A DNA stretch of 64,000 bases. It comes from Wenjunlia vitaminophila DSM 41686 (GTDB taxonomy: Bacteria > Actinomycetota > Actinomycetes > Streptomycetales > Streptomycetaceae). Under the pieces are notes generated by a model, which was not told the DNA's origin, did not search any database, and saw nothing but the letters and a program-made list of their open reading frames with translations. Positions 15,824-24,889 of the stretch are shown piece after piece. The DNA lies in NCBI RefSeq assembly GCF_000380165.1, contig NZ_KB904662.1:1-64000 (forward strand), given 5' to 3'. Numbering within the stretch: position 1 is the stretch's first letter; each line of letters opens with the position of its first letter. The position numbers and the translations under genes are program-made.

Positions 15824-16729
15824 TCAGCGCCGGCGGCGGTTCTGCACCGCCACGGCCGCCGCCGCGCCCCCGGCCACCGCTCCCACGCCGGCCGCCGCGG
15901 GGATGCCGATCCGGGCGGCCTTCCTGCCGGTGCGGTAGTCGCGCAGCCGCCAGCCGTGCTGCCGAGCGTGCCGCCGCAGCGCGGAGTCCGGGTTGATCGC
16001 GTACGGGTAACCGACCAGCGAGAGCATCGGGATGTCGTTGGCCGAGTCGCTGTACGCCGCGCACCGGGACAGGTCGAGGCCCTCCCTCAGCGCCAGCGCC
16101 CGCACCGCCTCGGCCTTGGCCGGCCCGTGCAGGGTGGTGCCGACCAGGCGGCCGGTGTACACCCCGTCCACCGACTCCGAGACGGTGCCGAGCGCCCCGG
16201 TCAGCCCCATCCTGCGGGCGATGATCGAGGCCACCTCCACGGGGGCCGCGGTGACCAGCCACACCCGCTGCCCGGCGTCGAGGTGGGCCTGGGCGAGAGC
16301 CCGGGTGCCCGGCCAGATGCGGTCCGCCATGTACTCGTCGTAGACCTCCTCGCCGATCTCCGCCAGCTCCGCCACCCGGTGGCCACGGATGATCGACAAC
16401 GCGCTGTCCCGGGCGTCCCGCATGTGCCCGCTGTGCTCGCTGCCCACGAACCGGAACCAGGCGTGCTGCCAGGCGAACCGGGCCAGCTCCCGGTTGCGGA
16501 AGAACTTCCGCGCGTACAGCCCGCGCCCGATCTGGAAGAGCGCGGCGCCCTGCATCACGGTGTTGTCCAGGTCGAAGAACGCGGCGGCCCCCGGGTCCCC
16601 GACGACCGGGAACACCTCCTCCTCGGCGTGCGCGGCGGCGCTCGCAACCTCGGCGGACGCCCTGCCGGCCAGCGCGTTCCGCGTGCTTGCGGACCACCTG
16701 CGGGGACTGAACCTGCGCAGTACGGCCAT
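15824..16729 (-). CDS. HAD-IB family phosphatase (SerB-like)
   Basis: This protein is about 301 aa. Motif I is AAAFFDLDNTVMQGAAL, with Phe-Asp-Leu-Asp as in the IB group. Motif II is the Thr/Ala region VWLVTAAPVEVASII, motif III lies around LRGPAKAEAVRALA and motif IV is AAYSDSANDIPMLSLVGYPY. The C-terminus has a glycine/alanine-rich hydrophobic helix (AAAGVGAVAGGAAAAVAV) and an Arg tail, so it may be membrane-anchored. ATGs at 16741 and 16828 are alternative starts. It is divergent from the glutaredoxin gene. Confidence 0.85.
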   Translation of the reverse strand: MAVLRRFSPRRWSASTRNALAGRASAEVASAAAHAEEEVFPVVGDPGAAAFFDLDNTVMQGAALFQIGRGLYARKFFRNRELARFAWQHAWFRFVGSEHSGHMRDARDSALSIIRGHRVAELAEIGEEVYDEYMADRIWPGTRALAQAHLDAGQRVWLVTAAPVEVASIIARRMGLTGALGTVSESVDGVYTGRLVGTTLHGPAKAEAVRALALREGLDLSRCAAYSDSANDIPMLSLVGYPYAINPDSALRRHARQHGWRLRDYRTGRKAARIGIPAAAGVGAVAGGAAAAVAVQNRRRR

Positions 16730-16845
16730 GTCGCCGAGCATAACCAGTCCGCTGCCCAGCTCCGAGCCGGTGCCGTGGAGGTACGGCCCGGCCGGGCGGA
16801 CCACCACGCGTTCCGGACCGCCGCCCACCGCTGCACAATCGAGTC

Positions 16846-17118
16846 GTGACTCCCCTGCTGCGCCGGACCAAGCGCCCCTCCGACCACACCGTGACCCTCA
16901 TCGGCAAGCCCGACTGCCACCTGTGCGACCAGGCCAGAGCCGTGGTGGAACGGGTGACCGCCGAGCTCGGGGTGGACTGGGAGGAGCTGGACATCACCCG
17001 TGACGAGGAACTCCACCGCAAGTACTGGGAGCAGATCCCGGTGACCCTGATCGACGGCCGGCAGCACGACTTCTGGCGCGTGGACGAGGCCCGGCTGCGC
17101 CGGGCCCTGGGGGGCTGA
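16846..17118 (+). CDS. glutaredoxin-family protein
   Basis: This 90-aa protein starts with GTG. It has the thioredoxin fold with redox motif CHLC in TLIGKPDCHLCDQARAVVER. The cis-proline is in QIPVTLIDGRQHDF. It is a DUF836-like glutaredoxin relative, a small cytosolic dithiol protein. It is divergent from the HAD-IB gene, and the same pair occurs upstream of rex/hem genes in other actinomycetes, in keeping with redox control of this region. Confidence 0.88.
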   Translation: MTPLLRRTKRPSDHTVTLIGKPDCHLCDQARAVVERVTAELGVDWEELDITRDEELHRKYWEQIPVTLIDGRQHDFWRVDEARLRRALGG

Positions 17119-17342
17119 GGGCGCCCCGCCCCCCAACCCCGGCCCCCAACCCCGCCCGCCGCCCCGCTCGCAGCCCCGCTCCGTCCCGAACACACCTCCG
17201 TCGACCGGTCCCCTTCCCGCCACCACGCCCTGCCGCCCCGGCCCGTCCGGTGGCTCGTCGCGATGGTGTCTTAGGAATGGGTGTTCGTTTATTATCGAGG
17301 CGTTTTGTGTCTACTGGGGGCGTTGGTGAGGAGTGTGAGCCT
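17119..17342. other. intergenic, C-rich low-complexity then AT-rich promoter-like stretch
   Basis: Positions 17125-17245 are C-rich with repeated CCCCAACCCC-type units and hold no gene. Positions 17268-17325 (TTAGGAATGGGTGTTCGTTT then ATTATCGAGGCG) are strikingly AT-rich for this genome and are the likely promoter of the exonuclease gene. Confidence 0.4.
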
Positions 17343-18086
17343 GTGCTCTCCGGGTGGCTCGGGGCGTCCGCAACCGCTGGAGCGTCCTCTGGGCTCCGGG
17401 ACGCCAGCCCCTGCGGGTACGCGGTGGTGGACCTGGAGGCGACCGGTTCCAGCCCCAGGAGGCATCGGATCGTCGAGGTCGGCGTGGTGCTGCTGGACCG
17501 GGACCTCCGGTCGCAGGGCGAGTTCAGCACGCTGGTCGATCCCCTCGGCCCGGTCGGCCCCACCCACATCCACGGCATAGGCGCCGGGGACGTGGTCGGC
17601 GCACCCCGGTTCGCGGAGATCTCCTGGCACCTGCTCGGGCTGCTGCGCGGCCGGGTCCTGGTCGGGCACCACGTCGCCTGCGACCGGGGTTTCCTCGCCG
17701 CCGAGTTCTCCCGTCTCGGCGTGGACCTGCCCCCGGTGCCCACCCTGTGCACGATGCGGCTCGCCGCCGACCACCTCCCCGGGCTGGCCAGCCCCTCGTT
17801 GCGCGCCTGCTGCGCCGCCGCGGGGCTGCCCCGGTTCGCCCCGCACACCGCGCTCGGCGACGCCCGGGCCACCGCGGGGCTGCTGCGCCGCTACGCCGCG
17901 CTCGCCACCGGCTGCTCCGGTCGGACGCGTCCGGCGGCGTGGAACCAGGCACTCTCGGAGGCCGCTGGGCTGCGGTGGCCCGGCCGGGGCGCCCCCGGGG
18001 TGCCCCGGGGACCGGGCGGGGCCGGTTCCGCAAGGAACGCGCGGGGCCCGGTGATGGTGCCCACGGCCCGAAAAGGCGATGCGTGA
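17343..18086 (+). CDS. DnaQ-like 3'-5' exonuclease (DEDDh family)
   Basis: The exonuclease core starts with YAVVDLEATGSSPRRHRIVE, where Asp and Glu form ExoI. It continues through HIHGIGAGDVVGAPRFAEI and GHHVACDRGFLAAEF (ExoII Asp), to HTALGDARATAGLLRRYA (ExoIII His and Asp). All four DEDDh residues are present. The start is uncertain: GTG at 17343 follows GAGGAG, while GTG/ATG codons at 17250-17280 would add a short unconserved extension. The C-terminal 60 residues are Gly/Pro-rich. It probably acts in DNA repair or proofreading. Confidence 0.85.
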   Translation: MLSGWLGASATAGASSGLRDASPCGYAVVDLEATGSSPRRHRIVEVGVVLLDRDLRSQGEFSTLVDPLGPVGPTHIHGIGAGDVVGAPRFAEISWHLLGLLRGRVLVGHHVACDRGFLAAEFSRLGVDLPPVPTLCTMRLAADHLPGLASPSLRACCAAAGLPRFAPHTALGDARATAGLLRRYAALATGCSGRTRPAAWNQALSEAAGLRWPGRGAPGVPRGPGGAGSARNARGPVMVPTARKGDA

Positions 18087-18122
18087 TGCCCGTCACTTCC
18101 CTCGGACAAAGTGGACACCATC

Positions 18123-18142
18123 TTTGTGCACGCGTTCACAAA
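18123..18142 (+). promoter_or_regulatory. Rex operator (ROP) before rex
   Basis: TTTGTGCACGCGTTCACAAA matches the Rex operator pattern TGTGAAC...GTTCACA, with one arm mismatch (TTTGTG versus TTCACAAA). It lies about 75 nt upstream of the rex GTG. Rex binds such sites when NADH/NAD+ is low, so the rex-hem operon is probably repressed under good aeration. Confidence 0.8.
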
Positions 18143-18217
18143 GGCATAGCCTTCCCTGTACAGGACGGCTTCGGGGACACCGGCCGCCCGCAGCCCAGCT
18201 CTACCCGCAGGAGCATC

Positions 18218-19135
18218 GTGGCAACTGGCCGTACACACCGACCGGCGACCCGGAGCCGAGGAATCCCGGAGGCGACGGTTGCCCGCCTACCGCTGTACCT
18301 CCGCGCGCTCACCGCGCTGTCCGAACGTTCCGTCCCGACCGTGTCGTCGGAAGAGCTCGCCGCGGCGGCCGGGGTCAACTCGGCCAAGCTGCGCAAGGAC
18401 TTCTCCTACCTCGGCTCGTACGGCACCAGGGGTGTCGGGTACGACGTCGAGTACCTCGTCTACCAGATCTCCAGGGAACTGGGGTTGACCCAGGACTGGC
18501 CGGTCGTCATCGTCGGCATCGGCAACCTGGGTCACGCCCTCGCCAACTACGGGGGCTTCGCCTCGCGCGGTTTCCGGGTCGCCGGCCTGATCGACGCCGA
18601 CCCGGCGCTCACCGGGAAGACCACCGCCGGTCTGCTGGTCAGGCACACCGACGAGCTGGAGGCGATCATCCAGGAGAACCAGGTGTCCATCGGCGTGATC
18701 GCCACCCCGGCCGGCGCGGCCCAGGAGGTGTGCGACCGGCTGGTGGCCGCGGGGGTCACCAGCATCCTGAACTTCGCCCCCACCGTGCTCTCCGTGCCCG
18801 ATGGCGTGGACGTGCGCAAGGTGGACCTGTCCATAGAGCTCCAGATCCTCGCCTTCCACGAGCAGCGCAAGTCCGGGGAGGACGCGTTGGCCGCCGCGAA
18901 CGAGCGTGCCGCGGCCAACGCCGACGAACGGACCCCCGGTGAGGCCGGGGCCGCCGGCGAGGGGGGCGGGGGCACCGATCGGTCCGCGGCCGGCGACGAG
19001 GCTACGAACGAGCGGTCGGGGGCGCTCGCGCGTCCCGCCAAGGCCGCCAAGGCAGCGGTGAAGGCCGCCGTGGCCAAGAAGACCGGGAAGTCCTCGGGGC
19101 CTGACGGGGACGTCCCCGCCGTGATGCCGGCATGA
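18218..19135 (+). CDS. rex: redox-sensing transcriptional repressor Rex
   Basis: This 305-aa protein starts with GTG after AGGAG. The N-terminal winged helix is at about 22-90 (LRALTALSERSVPTVSSEEL, then SAKLRKDFSYLGSYGTRGVG). The NAD(H)-binding Rossmann domain starts at VVIVGIGNLGHALANYGGF (96-114), and the swapped C-terminal helix is LSIELQILAFHEQRKSG, ending about 220. Unlike typical ~210-260-aa Rex proteins, the last ~85 residues form a low-complexity tail ending in PAKAAKAAVKAAVAKKTGK, resembling histone H1/HU tails. Its stop overlaps hemA (ATGA). A Rex operator upstream indicates autoregulation. Confidence 0.95.
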   Translation: MATGRTHRPATRSRGIPEATVARLPLYLRALTALSERSVPTVSSEELAAAAGVNSAKLRKDFSYLGSYGTRGVGYDVEYLVYQISRELGLTQDWPVVIVGIGNLGHALANYGGFASRGFRVAGLIDADPALTGKTTAGLLVRHTDELEAIIQENQVSIGVIATPAGAAQEVCDRLVAAGVTSILNFAPTVLSVPDGVDVRKVDLSIELQILAFHEQRKSGEDALAAANERAAANADERTPGEAGAAGEGGGGTDRSAAGDEATNERSGALARPAKAAKAAVKAAVAKKTGKSSGPDGDVPAVMPA

Positions 19136-20472
19136 GCGTGCTCGTGGTCGGCCTCAGCCACCGGTCCGCGCCGGTGAGCGTGCTCGAACGTACCGCCCTG
19201 ACCGGCGACGACGCCCGGAGCAAGCTGCTCCAGGACGCCGTGGTCGCCGAGCCGGTGGCCGAGGCCGTGCTCCTGTCCACCTGCAACCGGACCGAGCTCT
19301 ACGCCGACGTGGACCGGTTCCACGCCGGGGTGGCGGAGCTGTCCACGTTGCTGTCCCAGCACACCGGGGTCTCCCTGGACGAGCTGACGCCGCACCTGTA
19401 CGTGCACTACGAGGACCGTGCGGTGCACCACCTGTTCTCGGTGGCCTGCGGCCTGGACTCCATGGTCGTCGGCGAGGGACAGATCCTCGGCCAGATCAAG
19501 GACGCACTGGGGCTGGCCCAGGAGCTGCACAGCGCGGGACGGGCCCTGAACGAGCTGTTCCAGCGGGGTCTGCGGGTGGGCAAGCGGGCACACAGCGAGA
19601 CCGGCATCGACCGGGCCGGGCAGTCCCTGGTGACGTTCGGCCTGGCCCAGCTCTCCGGCGTGGTCGGTGACCTGGCCGGCAGGCGGGCCCTGGTGGTCGG
19701 TGCCGGGTCGATGAGCTCCCTGGCCGCGGCCACCCTGGCCCGCGCCGGCGTGGCCGAACTGGTGATCGCCAACCGCACCGAGGAGCGAGCCGCCCGGCTG
19801 ACCGAGACGCTGCGCAGGAACGGGGCCCCCGGAGGCCGTGCGGTGCCGTTCGGGCACGTCCCGGCCGAGCTGGCACGGGCCGACGTGGTGGTGTCCTGCA
19901 CCGGTGCCGCCGGCCTCGTGCTGACCCGGGAGACCGTGGCCGACGCGGTGACGGAGCGTGGTGCCGGTGGGCCGCTCGCCCTGCTCGACCTCGCCATGCC
20001 GAGGGACATCGCCCCCGAGGTCCGCGAACTGCCCGGGGTCCACCTGGTGGATCTCGAACTGCTCTCCGAGGCGGAGTCCCTCGACCCCGGTGCGGGCGAC
20101 GTCGACCAGGTACGCAGGATCGTCTCCGCTGAGGTCGCGGCGTTCAGCGCGGACCAGCGCGCGGAGCGGATCACCCCGACGGTGATCGCGTTGCGCACCA
20201 TGGCCGCCGACGTGGTCAGCACCGAGCTGGCCAGGCTCGCCGGCCGGCTGCCCGACCTCGACGACCACGCGAGGGCCGAGGTCGCCCAGACGGTCCGCCG
20301 GGTGGTGGACAAACTCCTGCACGCGCCGACGGTCCGGGTCAAGCAGCTCGCAGGAGAGCCCGGCGGCGCGGGATACGCCGACGCGCTGAGGGAACTCTTC
20401 GACCTGGACCCGCAGACGGTGACCGCCGTCAGCCGGGCCGACACCGGCGCCCCGAATCGAGAACTGACATGA
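19132..20472 (+). CDS. hemA: glutamyl-tRNA reductase
   Basis: This 446-aa enzyme reduces glutamyl-tRNA to glutamate-1-semialdehyde, the first committed step of heme synthesis by the C5 route. The catalytic Cys is in LLSTCNRTELYAD. The conserved helix is GLDSMVVGEGQILGQIKDA, and the NADPH site is RALVVGAGSMSSLAAATLA. The C-terminal dimerisation domain is complete. It is the second gene of the rex operon, coupled to rex by a 4-nt overlap and to hemC by another, so heme flux is tied to the NADH/NAD+ ratio. Confidence 0.97.
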   Translation: MSVLVVGLSHRSAPVSVLERTALTGDDARSKLLQDAVVAEPVAEAVLLSTCNRTELYADVDRFHAGVAELSTLLSQHTGVSLDELTPHLYVHYEDRAVHHLFSVACGLDSMVVGEGQILGQIKDALGLAQELHSAGRALNELFQRGLRVGKRAHSETGIDRAGQSLVTFGLAQLSGVVGDLAGRRALVVGAGSMSSLAAATLARAGVAELVIANRTEERAARLTETLRRNGAPGGRAVPFGHVPAELARADVVVSCTGAAGLVLTRETVADAVTERGAGGPLALLDLAMPRDIAPEVRELPGVHLVDLELLSEAESLDPGAGDVDQVRRIVSAEVAAFSADQRAERITPTVIALRTMAADVVSTELARLAGRLPDLDDHARAEVAQTVRRVVDKLLHAPTVRVKQLAGEPGGAGYADALRELFDLDPQTVTAVSRADTGAPNRELT

Positions 20473-21500
20473 GCAGGACCGACCCGCGCATCCCCCGCGG
20501 GCCCAACGCCACCGGGCCCACCCCGCTGCGGTTGGGCACCCGGCGCAGTCCGCTGGCGATGGCCCAGTCCCGCCAGGTGGCCGAGGCCGTCTCGGCGGCC
20601 ACGGGCCGCAGGGTGGAACTGGTGGAGATCACCACCTACGGCGACACCTCGCGGGCGCCGATGTCGCAGATCGGCGGCACCGGGGTCTTCGTCTCCGCAC
20701 TCCGCGACGCCCTGCTCCAGCGACGGATCGACATCGCCGTCCACTCGCTGAAGGACCTGCCCACCGGGCAGGCGTCGGGCCTCGCACTGGCCGCGGTGCC
20801 CCGGCGGGAGGACCCGCGGGACGTGCTGGTGGCCAGCGGGGGCCGCAAACTCTCCGAGCTGCCCCGGGGCGCCCGGGTCGGCACCGGGGCGCCGCGCCGG
20901 GCCGCCCAGCTCCACGCCTGGGCCCGGGCGCACGGCACCGTCCTGGAGACGGTGCCCGTCCGCGGCAACGTGGACACCCGGATCGGCCTGGTCCGCTCCG
21001 GCGATCTCGACGCGGTGGTGCTGGCCAGGGCCGGCCTGATCCGACTGGGCCGACTCGGCGAGGTCACCGAGGTGCTGGACACCGACGTCATTCTGCCCGC
21101 CCCCGGACAGGGGGCGCTGGCAGTCGAGTGCGCCGCGGACGACGCGGCCCTCATCGCCGCGCTCGCCGTGCTCGACGACCCGCACACGCGGGCCTCGGTC
21201 ACTGCGGAGCGCTCCCTGCTCGCCGCCCTGGAGGCCGGCTGCTCCGCACCCGTGGGAGCACTGGCCGACACCCTGGGCCCGCCCCCGGGCGGGACGTCGG
21301 GGACGCGGACCGGCGAGCCACCTACCGAGCTGCGCCTGCGCGCCGCCGTCGGCACCCCCGACGGCAGCGTGCTGATGCAGATGTCCACCACCGGTCCTGT
21401 CCCGGCATCCGGAGGCGACCCCGCGGCACTCGGCCGTGAACTCGCCGCAAGGATGCTCGCCAGGGGAGCAGCCGGTCTGATGGGGGAGCGAGCACATTGA
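20469..21500 (+). CDS. hemC: porphobilinogen deaminase (hydroxymethylbilane synthase)
   Basis: This 343-aa enzyme joins four porphobilinogens into hydroxymethylbilane. N-terminal signature: LRLGTRRSPLAMAQSRQVAE. Active-site segment: IDIAVHSLKDLPTG. The dipyrromethane-cofactor Cys is in LAALEAGCSAPVGALAD. A Gly/Pro-rich insertion (GPPPGGTSGTRTGEPP) follows the cofactor loop and makes it longer than most family members. ATGA overlap with hemA and TTGA overlap with the next gene put it firmly in the operon. Confidence 0.96.
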   Translation: MSRTDPRIPRGPNATGPTPLRLGTRRSPLAMAQSRQVAEAVSAATGRRVELVEITTYGDTSRAPMSQIGGTGVFVSALRDALLQRRIDIAVHSLKDLPTGQASGLALAAVPRREDPRDVLVASGGRKLSELPRGARVGTGAPRRAAQLHAWARAHGTVLETVPVRGNVDTRIGLVRSGDLDAVVLARAGLIRLGRLGEVTEVLDTDVILPAPGQGALAVECAADDAALIAALAVLDDPHTRASVTAERSLLAALEAGCSAPVGALADTLGPPPGGTSGTRTGEPPTELRLRAAVGTPDGSVLMQMSTTGPVPASGGDPAALGRELAARMLARGAAGLMGERAH

Positions 21501-23125
21501 GCCCCACCACCGCCAAGCCTGAAACCACCGTTCGGCGTAGCCGACGGACACTCGGACACGTCACCTTCCTCGGTGCCGGCCCCGGCGATCCCGGTCTGCT
21601 GACCCTGCGCGCGGTCGAGGCACTCGCCGACGCCGACGTGCTGGTCGCTGACGCAACCGTCCTGGAGGCGGTGCGGCAGCACACCAGGGCAGGCGTGGAC
21701 GTCGCCGATCCGGTGCCGGATGACGCCTCCCAGCTTGTCATGTCGTCAGCGGGCAGCGGCAAGCGGGTGGTCCGTGCGGTCCCGGGCGACCCCGGACTGG
21801 ACGGCCGCGCCACCGAGGAGATGCTGGCCTGCGCCCGTGCCGGCGTCCCGTTCGAGGTGGTGCCCGGCGTGGCGAGCGCGGTGGGGGTGCCCGCGTACGC
21901 GGGGGTCCCGCTGCGTTCCGCCACCGGGACCGGCGTGCGGTTCCTCGACGCCGCGACGACCTCGGAGACCTGCTGGAACGAGGTCGGTTCCAGCGACGCC
22001 ACCCTGGTGGTGACCACCACCCTGGAGGCGGTCGCCGCCACCGCGGCCGAGTTGGTGGCCTCCGGGCGCAAACCGGACACCCCGCTCACGGTCACCGTGG
22101 CCGGCACCACCACCCGCCAGCGCACCTGGACGGCGACCCTGTCGACCATCGCCGCGGAGCTGAAGGCCAGCAAGGCGCTGCCGGCGGCGGAGCCCGGCCA
22201 ACCGGCGATAGCCGTCGTCGGCGACCAGGCCGGCCAGCGCGACCAGCTCTCCTGGTTCGAGACCAAGCCGCTGTTCGGCTGGAAGGTGCTGGTGCCCAGG
22301 ACCCGGGAGCAGGCCGCTTCGCTCTCCGACCAGCTACGTTCCTACGGAGCGGTGCCGCACGAGGTGCCGACCATCGCCGTGGAGCCGCCGCGGACCCCGC
22401 AGCAGATGGAGCGCGCGGTCAAGGGCCTGGTCACGGGGCGGTACGAGTGGATCGCGTTCACCTCCGTCAACGCGGTCAAGGCGGTTCGGGAGAAGTTCGA
22501 GGAGTACGGCCTGGACGCCCGGGCGTTCGCCGGGATCAAGGTCGCCGCGGTCGGCGAGCAGACGGCGAGGTCCCTGGTGGAGTTCGGGGTCAAGCCGGAC
22601 CTGGTGCCCAGCGGCGAGCAGTCCGCGGCCGGGCTGCTCGAGGACTGGCCACCGTACGATCCGGTGTTCGACCCGATCGACCGGGTGTTCCTGCCCCGGG
22701 CCGACATCGCCACCGAGACGCTGGTGGCCGGCCTGATCGAGCTGGGCTGGGAGGTGGACGACGTCACCGCCTACCGGACGGTGCGCGCCTCGCCGCCGCC
22801 CGCGGCCACCCGTGAGGCGATCAAGGGCGGCGGCTTCGACGCCGTGCTGTTCACCTCCTCGTCCACCGTGCGGAACCTGGTGGGCATCGCGGGGAAGCCG
22901 CACAACGTCACGGTGATCGCCTGTATCGGGCCGGCCACCGCCAAGACCGCCCAGGAACACGGGCTGCGGGTGGACGTGCTCTCGCCGGAGCCCTCGGTGC
23001 ACGCGCTGGCCGAGGCGCTGGCCGACTTCGGCGCGGCCCGGCGGGCGGCGGCGGTGGAGGCCGGCGAACAGGTGACCCGCCCCAGCGAACGACGCCCCGG
23101 ATCGCGCAGGAGGGCCCGCGGATGA
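21497..23125 (+). CDS. hemD: uroporphyrinogen-III synthase with N-terminal methyltransferase-like domain
   Basis: This 542-aa fusion starts with TTG in a TTGA overlap with hemC. Residues 15-240 resemble SAM-dependent uroporphyrinogen methyltransferase ([20 protein letters not shown]). The usual GGDPFVFGRGGEE loop is degraded to [15 protein letters not shown], so methylation may be lost or altered. Residues 255-520 are the uroporphyrinogen-III synthase ([47 protein letters not shown]). It cyclises hydroxymethylbilane. The last residues are Arg-rich. This fusion is standard in actinomycete hem operons. Confidence 0.92.
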   Translation: MSPTTAKPETTVRRSRRTLGHVTFLGAGPGDPGLLTLRAVEALADADVLVADATVLEAVRQHTRAGVDVADPVPDDASQLVMSSAGSGKRVVRAVPGDPGLDGRATEEMLACARAGVPFEVVPGVASAVGVPAYAGVPLRSATGTGVRFLDAATTSETCWNEVGSSDATLVVTTTLEAVAATAAELVASGRKPDTPLTVTVAGTTTRQRTWTATLSTIAAELKASKALPAAEPGQPAIAVVGDQAGQRDQLSWFETKPLFGWKVLVPRTREQAASLSDQLRSYGAVPHEVPTIAVEPPRTPQQMERAVKGLVTGRYEWIAFTSVNAVKAVREKFEEYGLDARAFAGIKVAAVGEQTARSLVEFGVKPDLVPSGEQSAAGLLEDWPPYDPVFDPIDRVFLPRADIATETLVAGLIELGWEVDDVTAYRTVRASPPPAATREAIKGGGFDAVLFTSSSTVRNLVGIAGKPHNVTVIACIGPATAKTAQEHGLRVDVLSPEPSVHALAEALADFGAARRAAAVEAGEQVTRPSERRPGSRRRARG

Positions 23126-24117
23126 CCACCCACGGCACGTACCCGGGCGCCCGCCCCCGGCGCCTGCGGCAGAACCCCGCGGTGCGGCGGCTGGTCGCCG
23201 AGACCAGGCTGCACCCGTCGGAGCTCATCCTGCCGCTGTTCGTCCGGGAGGGGATCAGCGAGCCCGTGCCGATCTCCTCCATGCCCGGGGTGGTCCAACA
23301 CACCAGGGACACCCTGCGCAGGGCCGCGGCCGAGGCGGTGGCCGCCGGGGTCGGCGGACTCATGCTGTTCGGCCTGCCCGAGCACAAGGACGCCCTGGGC
23401 TCCGCGGGGACGGACCCGGACGGCATCCTCCAGGTGGCCATCCGGGACGTGGTGGCCGAGGTCGGTGACGCCACGGTGGTCATGTCCGACCTGTGCCTCG
23501 ACGAGCACACCGACCACGGCCACTGCGGGGTGCTCGACGCGTCCGGGAAGGTGGACAACGACGCCACCCTGGAGCGGTACGCCGAGATGGCCCGGGTGCA
23601 GGCCGACGCCGGGGTGCACGTGGTCGGGCCGAGCGGGATGATGGACGGCCAGGTCGCCGCGGTCCGCCGGGCGCTGGACCGGGCCGGCCACCAGGACGTG
23701 GCGGTCCTCGCCTACACGGCCAAGTACGCCTCGGCGTTCTACGGCCCGTTCCGGGAGGCCGTCAACTCCTCACTGTCCGGGGACCGCAGGACCTACCAGC
23801 AGGACCCGGCGAACGGCCGGGAGGCGCTGCGGGAGCTCGCCCTGGACGTCGCCGAGGGCGCCGACATGGTGATGGTCAAACCCGCGCTCGCCTACCTCGA
23901 CGTGCTGCGCCAGGTGGCCGACGCCAGCGAGGTGCCGGTCGCCGCGTACCAGATCTCCGGCGAGTACGCCATGGTGGAGGCCGCGGCCCGCAACGGCTGG
24001 CTGGACCGGGAACGGGCGATCATGGAGACGCTGATCTCGATCCGCCGCGCCGGCGCGGGTTCCGTGCTCACCTACTGGGCCACCGAGGTGGCCCAGTGGC
24101 TGCGCGCGGAGCGGTGA
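23122..24117 (+). CDS. hemB: delta-aminolevulinic acid dehydratase (porphobilinogen synthase)
   Basis: This 331-aa enzyme condenses two ALA molecules to porphobilinogen. Schiff-base lysines lie in [19 protein letters not shown] and [14 protein letters not shown]. The metal loop reads [19 protein letters not shown]; it retains two cysteines but has Asp and His where zinc enzymes have a third Cys, which suggests a mixed or magnesium-dependent site. It is the last gene of rex-hemACDB, overlapping hemD by 4 nt. Confidence 0.96.
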   Translation: MTTHGTYPGARPRRLRQNPAVRRLVAETRLHPSELILPLFVREGISEPVPISSMPGVVQHTRDTLRRAAAEAVAAGVGGLMLFGLPEHKDALGSAGTDPDGILQVAIRDVVAEVGDATVVMSDLCLDEHTDHGHCGVLDASGKVDNDATLERYAEMARVQADAGVHVVGPSGMMDGQVAAVRRALDRAGHQDVAVLAYTAKYASAFYGPFREAVNSSLSGDRRTYQQDPANGREALRELALDVAEGADMVMVKPALAYLDVLRQVADASEVPVAAYQISGEYAMVEAAARNGWLDRERAIMETLISIRRAGAGSVLTYWATEVAQWLRAER

Positions 24118-24162
24118 ACGGCCGCCGGACCGGGACCGTGGTCCCCGCCCGGGGCCGTTCGG

Positions 24163-24846
24163 TCACGTGATCTGGGCCAGGACCTCCTTGGCCGCCTTGA
24201 GGGCCGCGCGCTCCATGGTCGTGGCCGAGGGGGGCTTCTCCCCCTCGAAGCCGGCCCCGTCGTAGGAGACCGTCAGGACCACGTTGGAGGTCCTGGCCAC
24301 CACCGTCACGTCGCGGTAGTTCTCCTTGTCCTTGACCACTTCGGCGCTGACCAACTGCGACTCGTCGCCGACGTCGGCGACGCGGATGGTCGGCTGCTCG
24401 CCCTTGCGCACGCCCTCCACGGTGGCCGTGGACTTCTTCAGCTTCCGGAACGCGGCCTTGGCCTGGTCCTCGGCGCTGCCCACGCCCGGGAGGGTGTCGC
24501 TGCGCTGGAGCGCCACGTCGAGCCAGCGGTACTGGTAGCCGTTCAGACCGTTCCAACTGCAACTGGCCCTGGCGTTGGCGTCGGGGGACTTGGCCGCGTC
24601 GCCCGAGGCGTCCTTGGTCTTCGGCACCAGGTCCTTGACGGTGTTCTTGGACAGGGTCTTGCAGGCGTTCGGAAGCCGGGTGAACTTGGCGGGCTCCAGG
24701 CTCGCACTCGGCGACGAGGCCACCGTCGGCGTCGCCGACTTCTCGGACGAGTCCGAGTCGTCGGACGACCCCGAGCAGCCCACGAGGAGCACCGGCACGG
24801 CCGCGACGGCGAGCACCCGGGTGAGAGCTTCGGCTATGCGTTGCAT
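24163..24846 (-). CDS. putative lipoprotein (DUF3558-like)
   Basis: This 227-aa protein has a signal peptide with lipobox VPVLLVGCSGSSDDSDS, giving lipidation at Cys about 24. A Ser/Asp linker precedes the domain. Two cysteines, in NACKTL and ARASCSWNG, probably form a disulfide, which is the DUF3558 pattern. The start at 24846 is used; 24858 is an alternative. The next minus-strand gene has the same architecture, so the two look like an ancient tandem duplication. Function unknown, exposed outside the membrane. Confidence 0.75.
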   Translation of the reverse strand: MQRIAEALTRVLAVAAVPVLLVGCSGSSDDSDSSEKSATPTVASSPSASLEPAKFTRLPNACKTLSKNTVKDLVPKTKDASGDAAKSPDANARASCSWNGLNGYQYRWLDVALQRSDTLPGVGSAEDQAKAAFRKLKKSTATVEGVRKGEQPTIRVADVGDESQLVSAEVVKDKENYRDVTVVARTSNVVLTVSYDGAGFEGEKPPSATTMERAALKAAKEVLAQIT

Positions 24847-24889
24847 GGTGGGCCACAATACGCGGCCCGCGGGAGGCGTCCCGGCGCGG

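Noticed and set aside
15702-17195. 497-aa minus-strand frame over the HAD-IB and glutaredoxin genes
   Set aside because: Low-complexity frame-shifted reading of two well supported genes.
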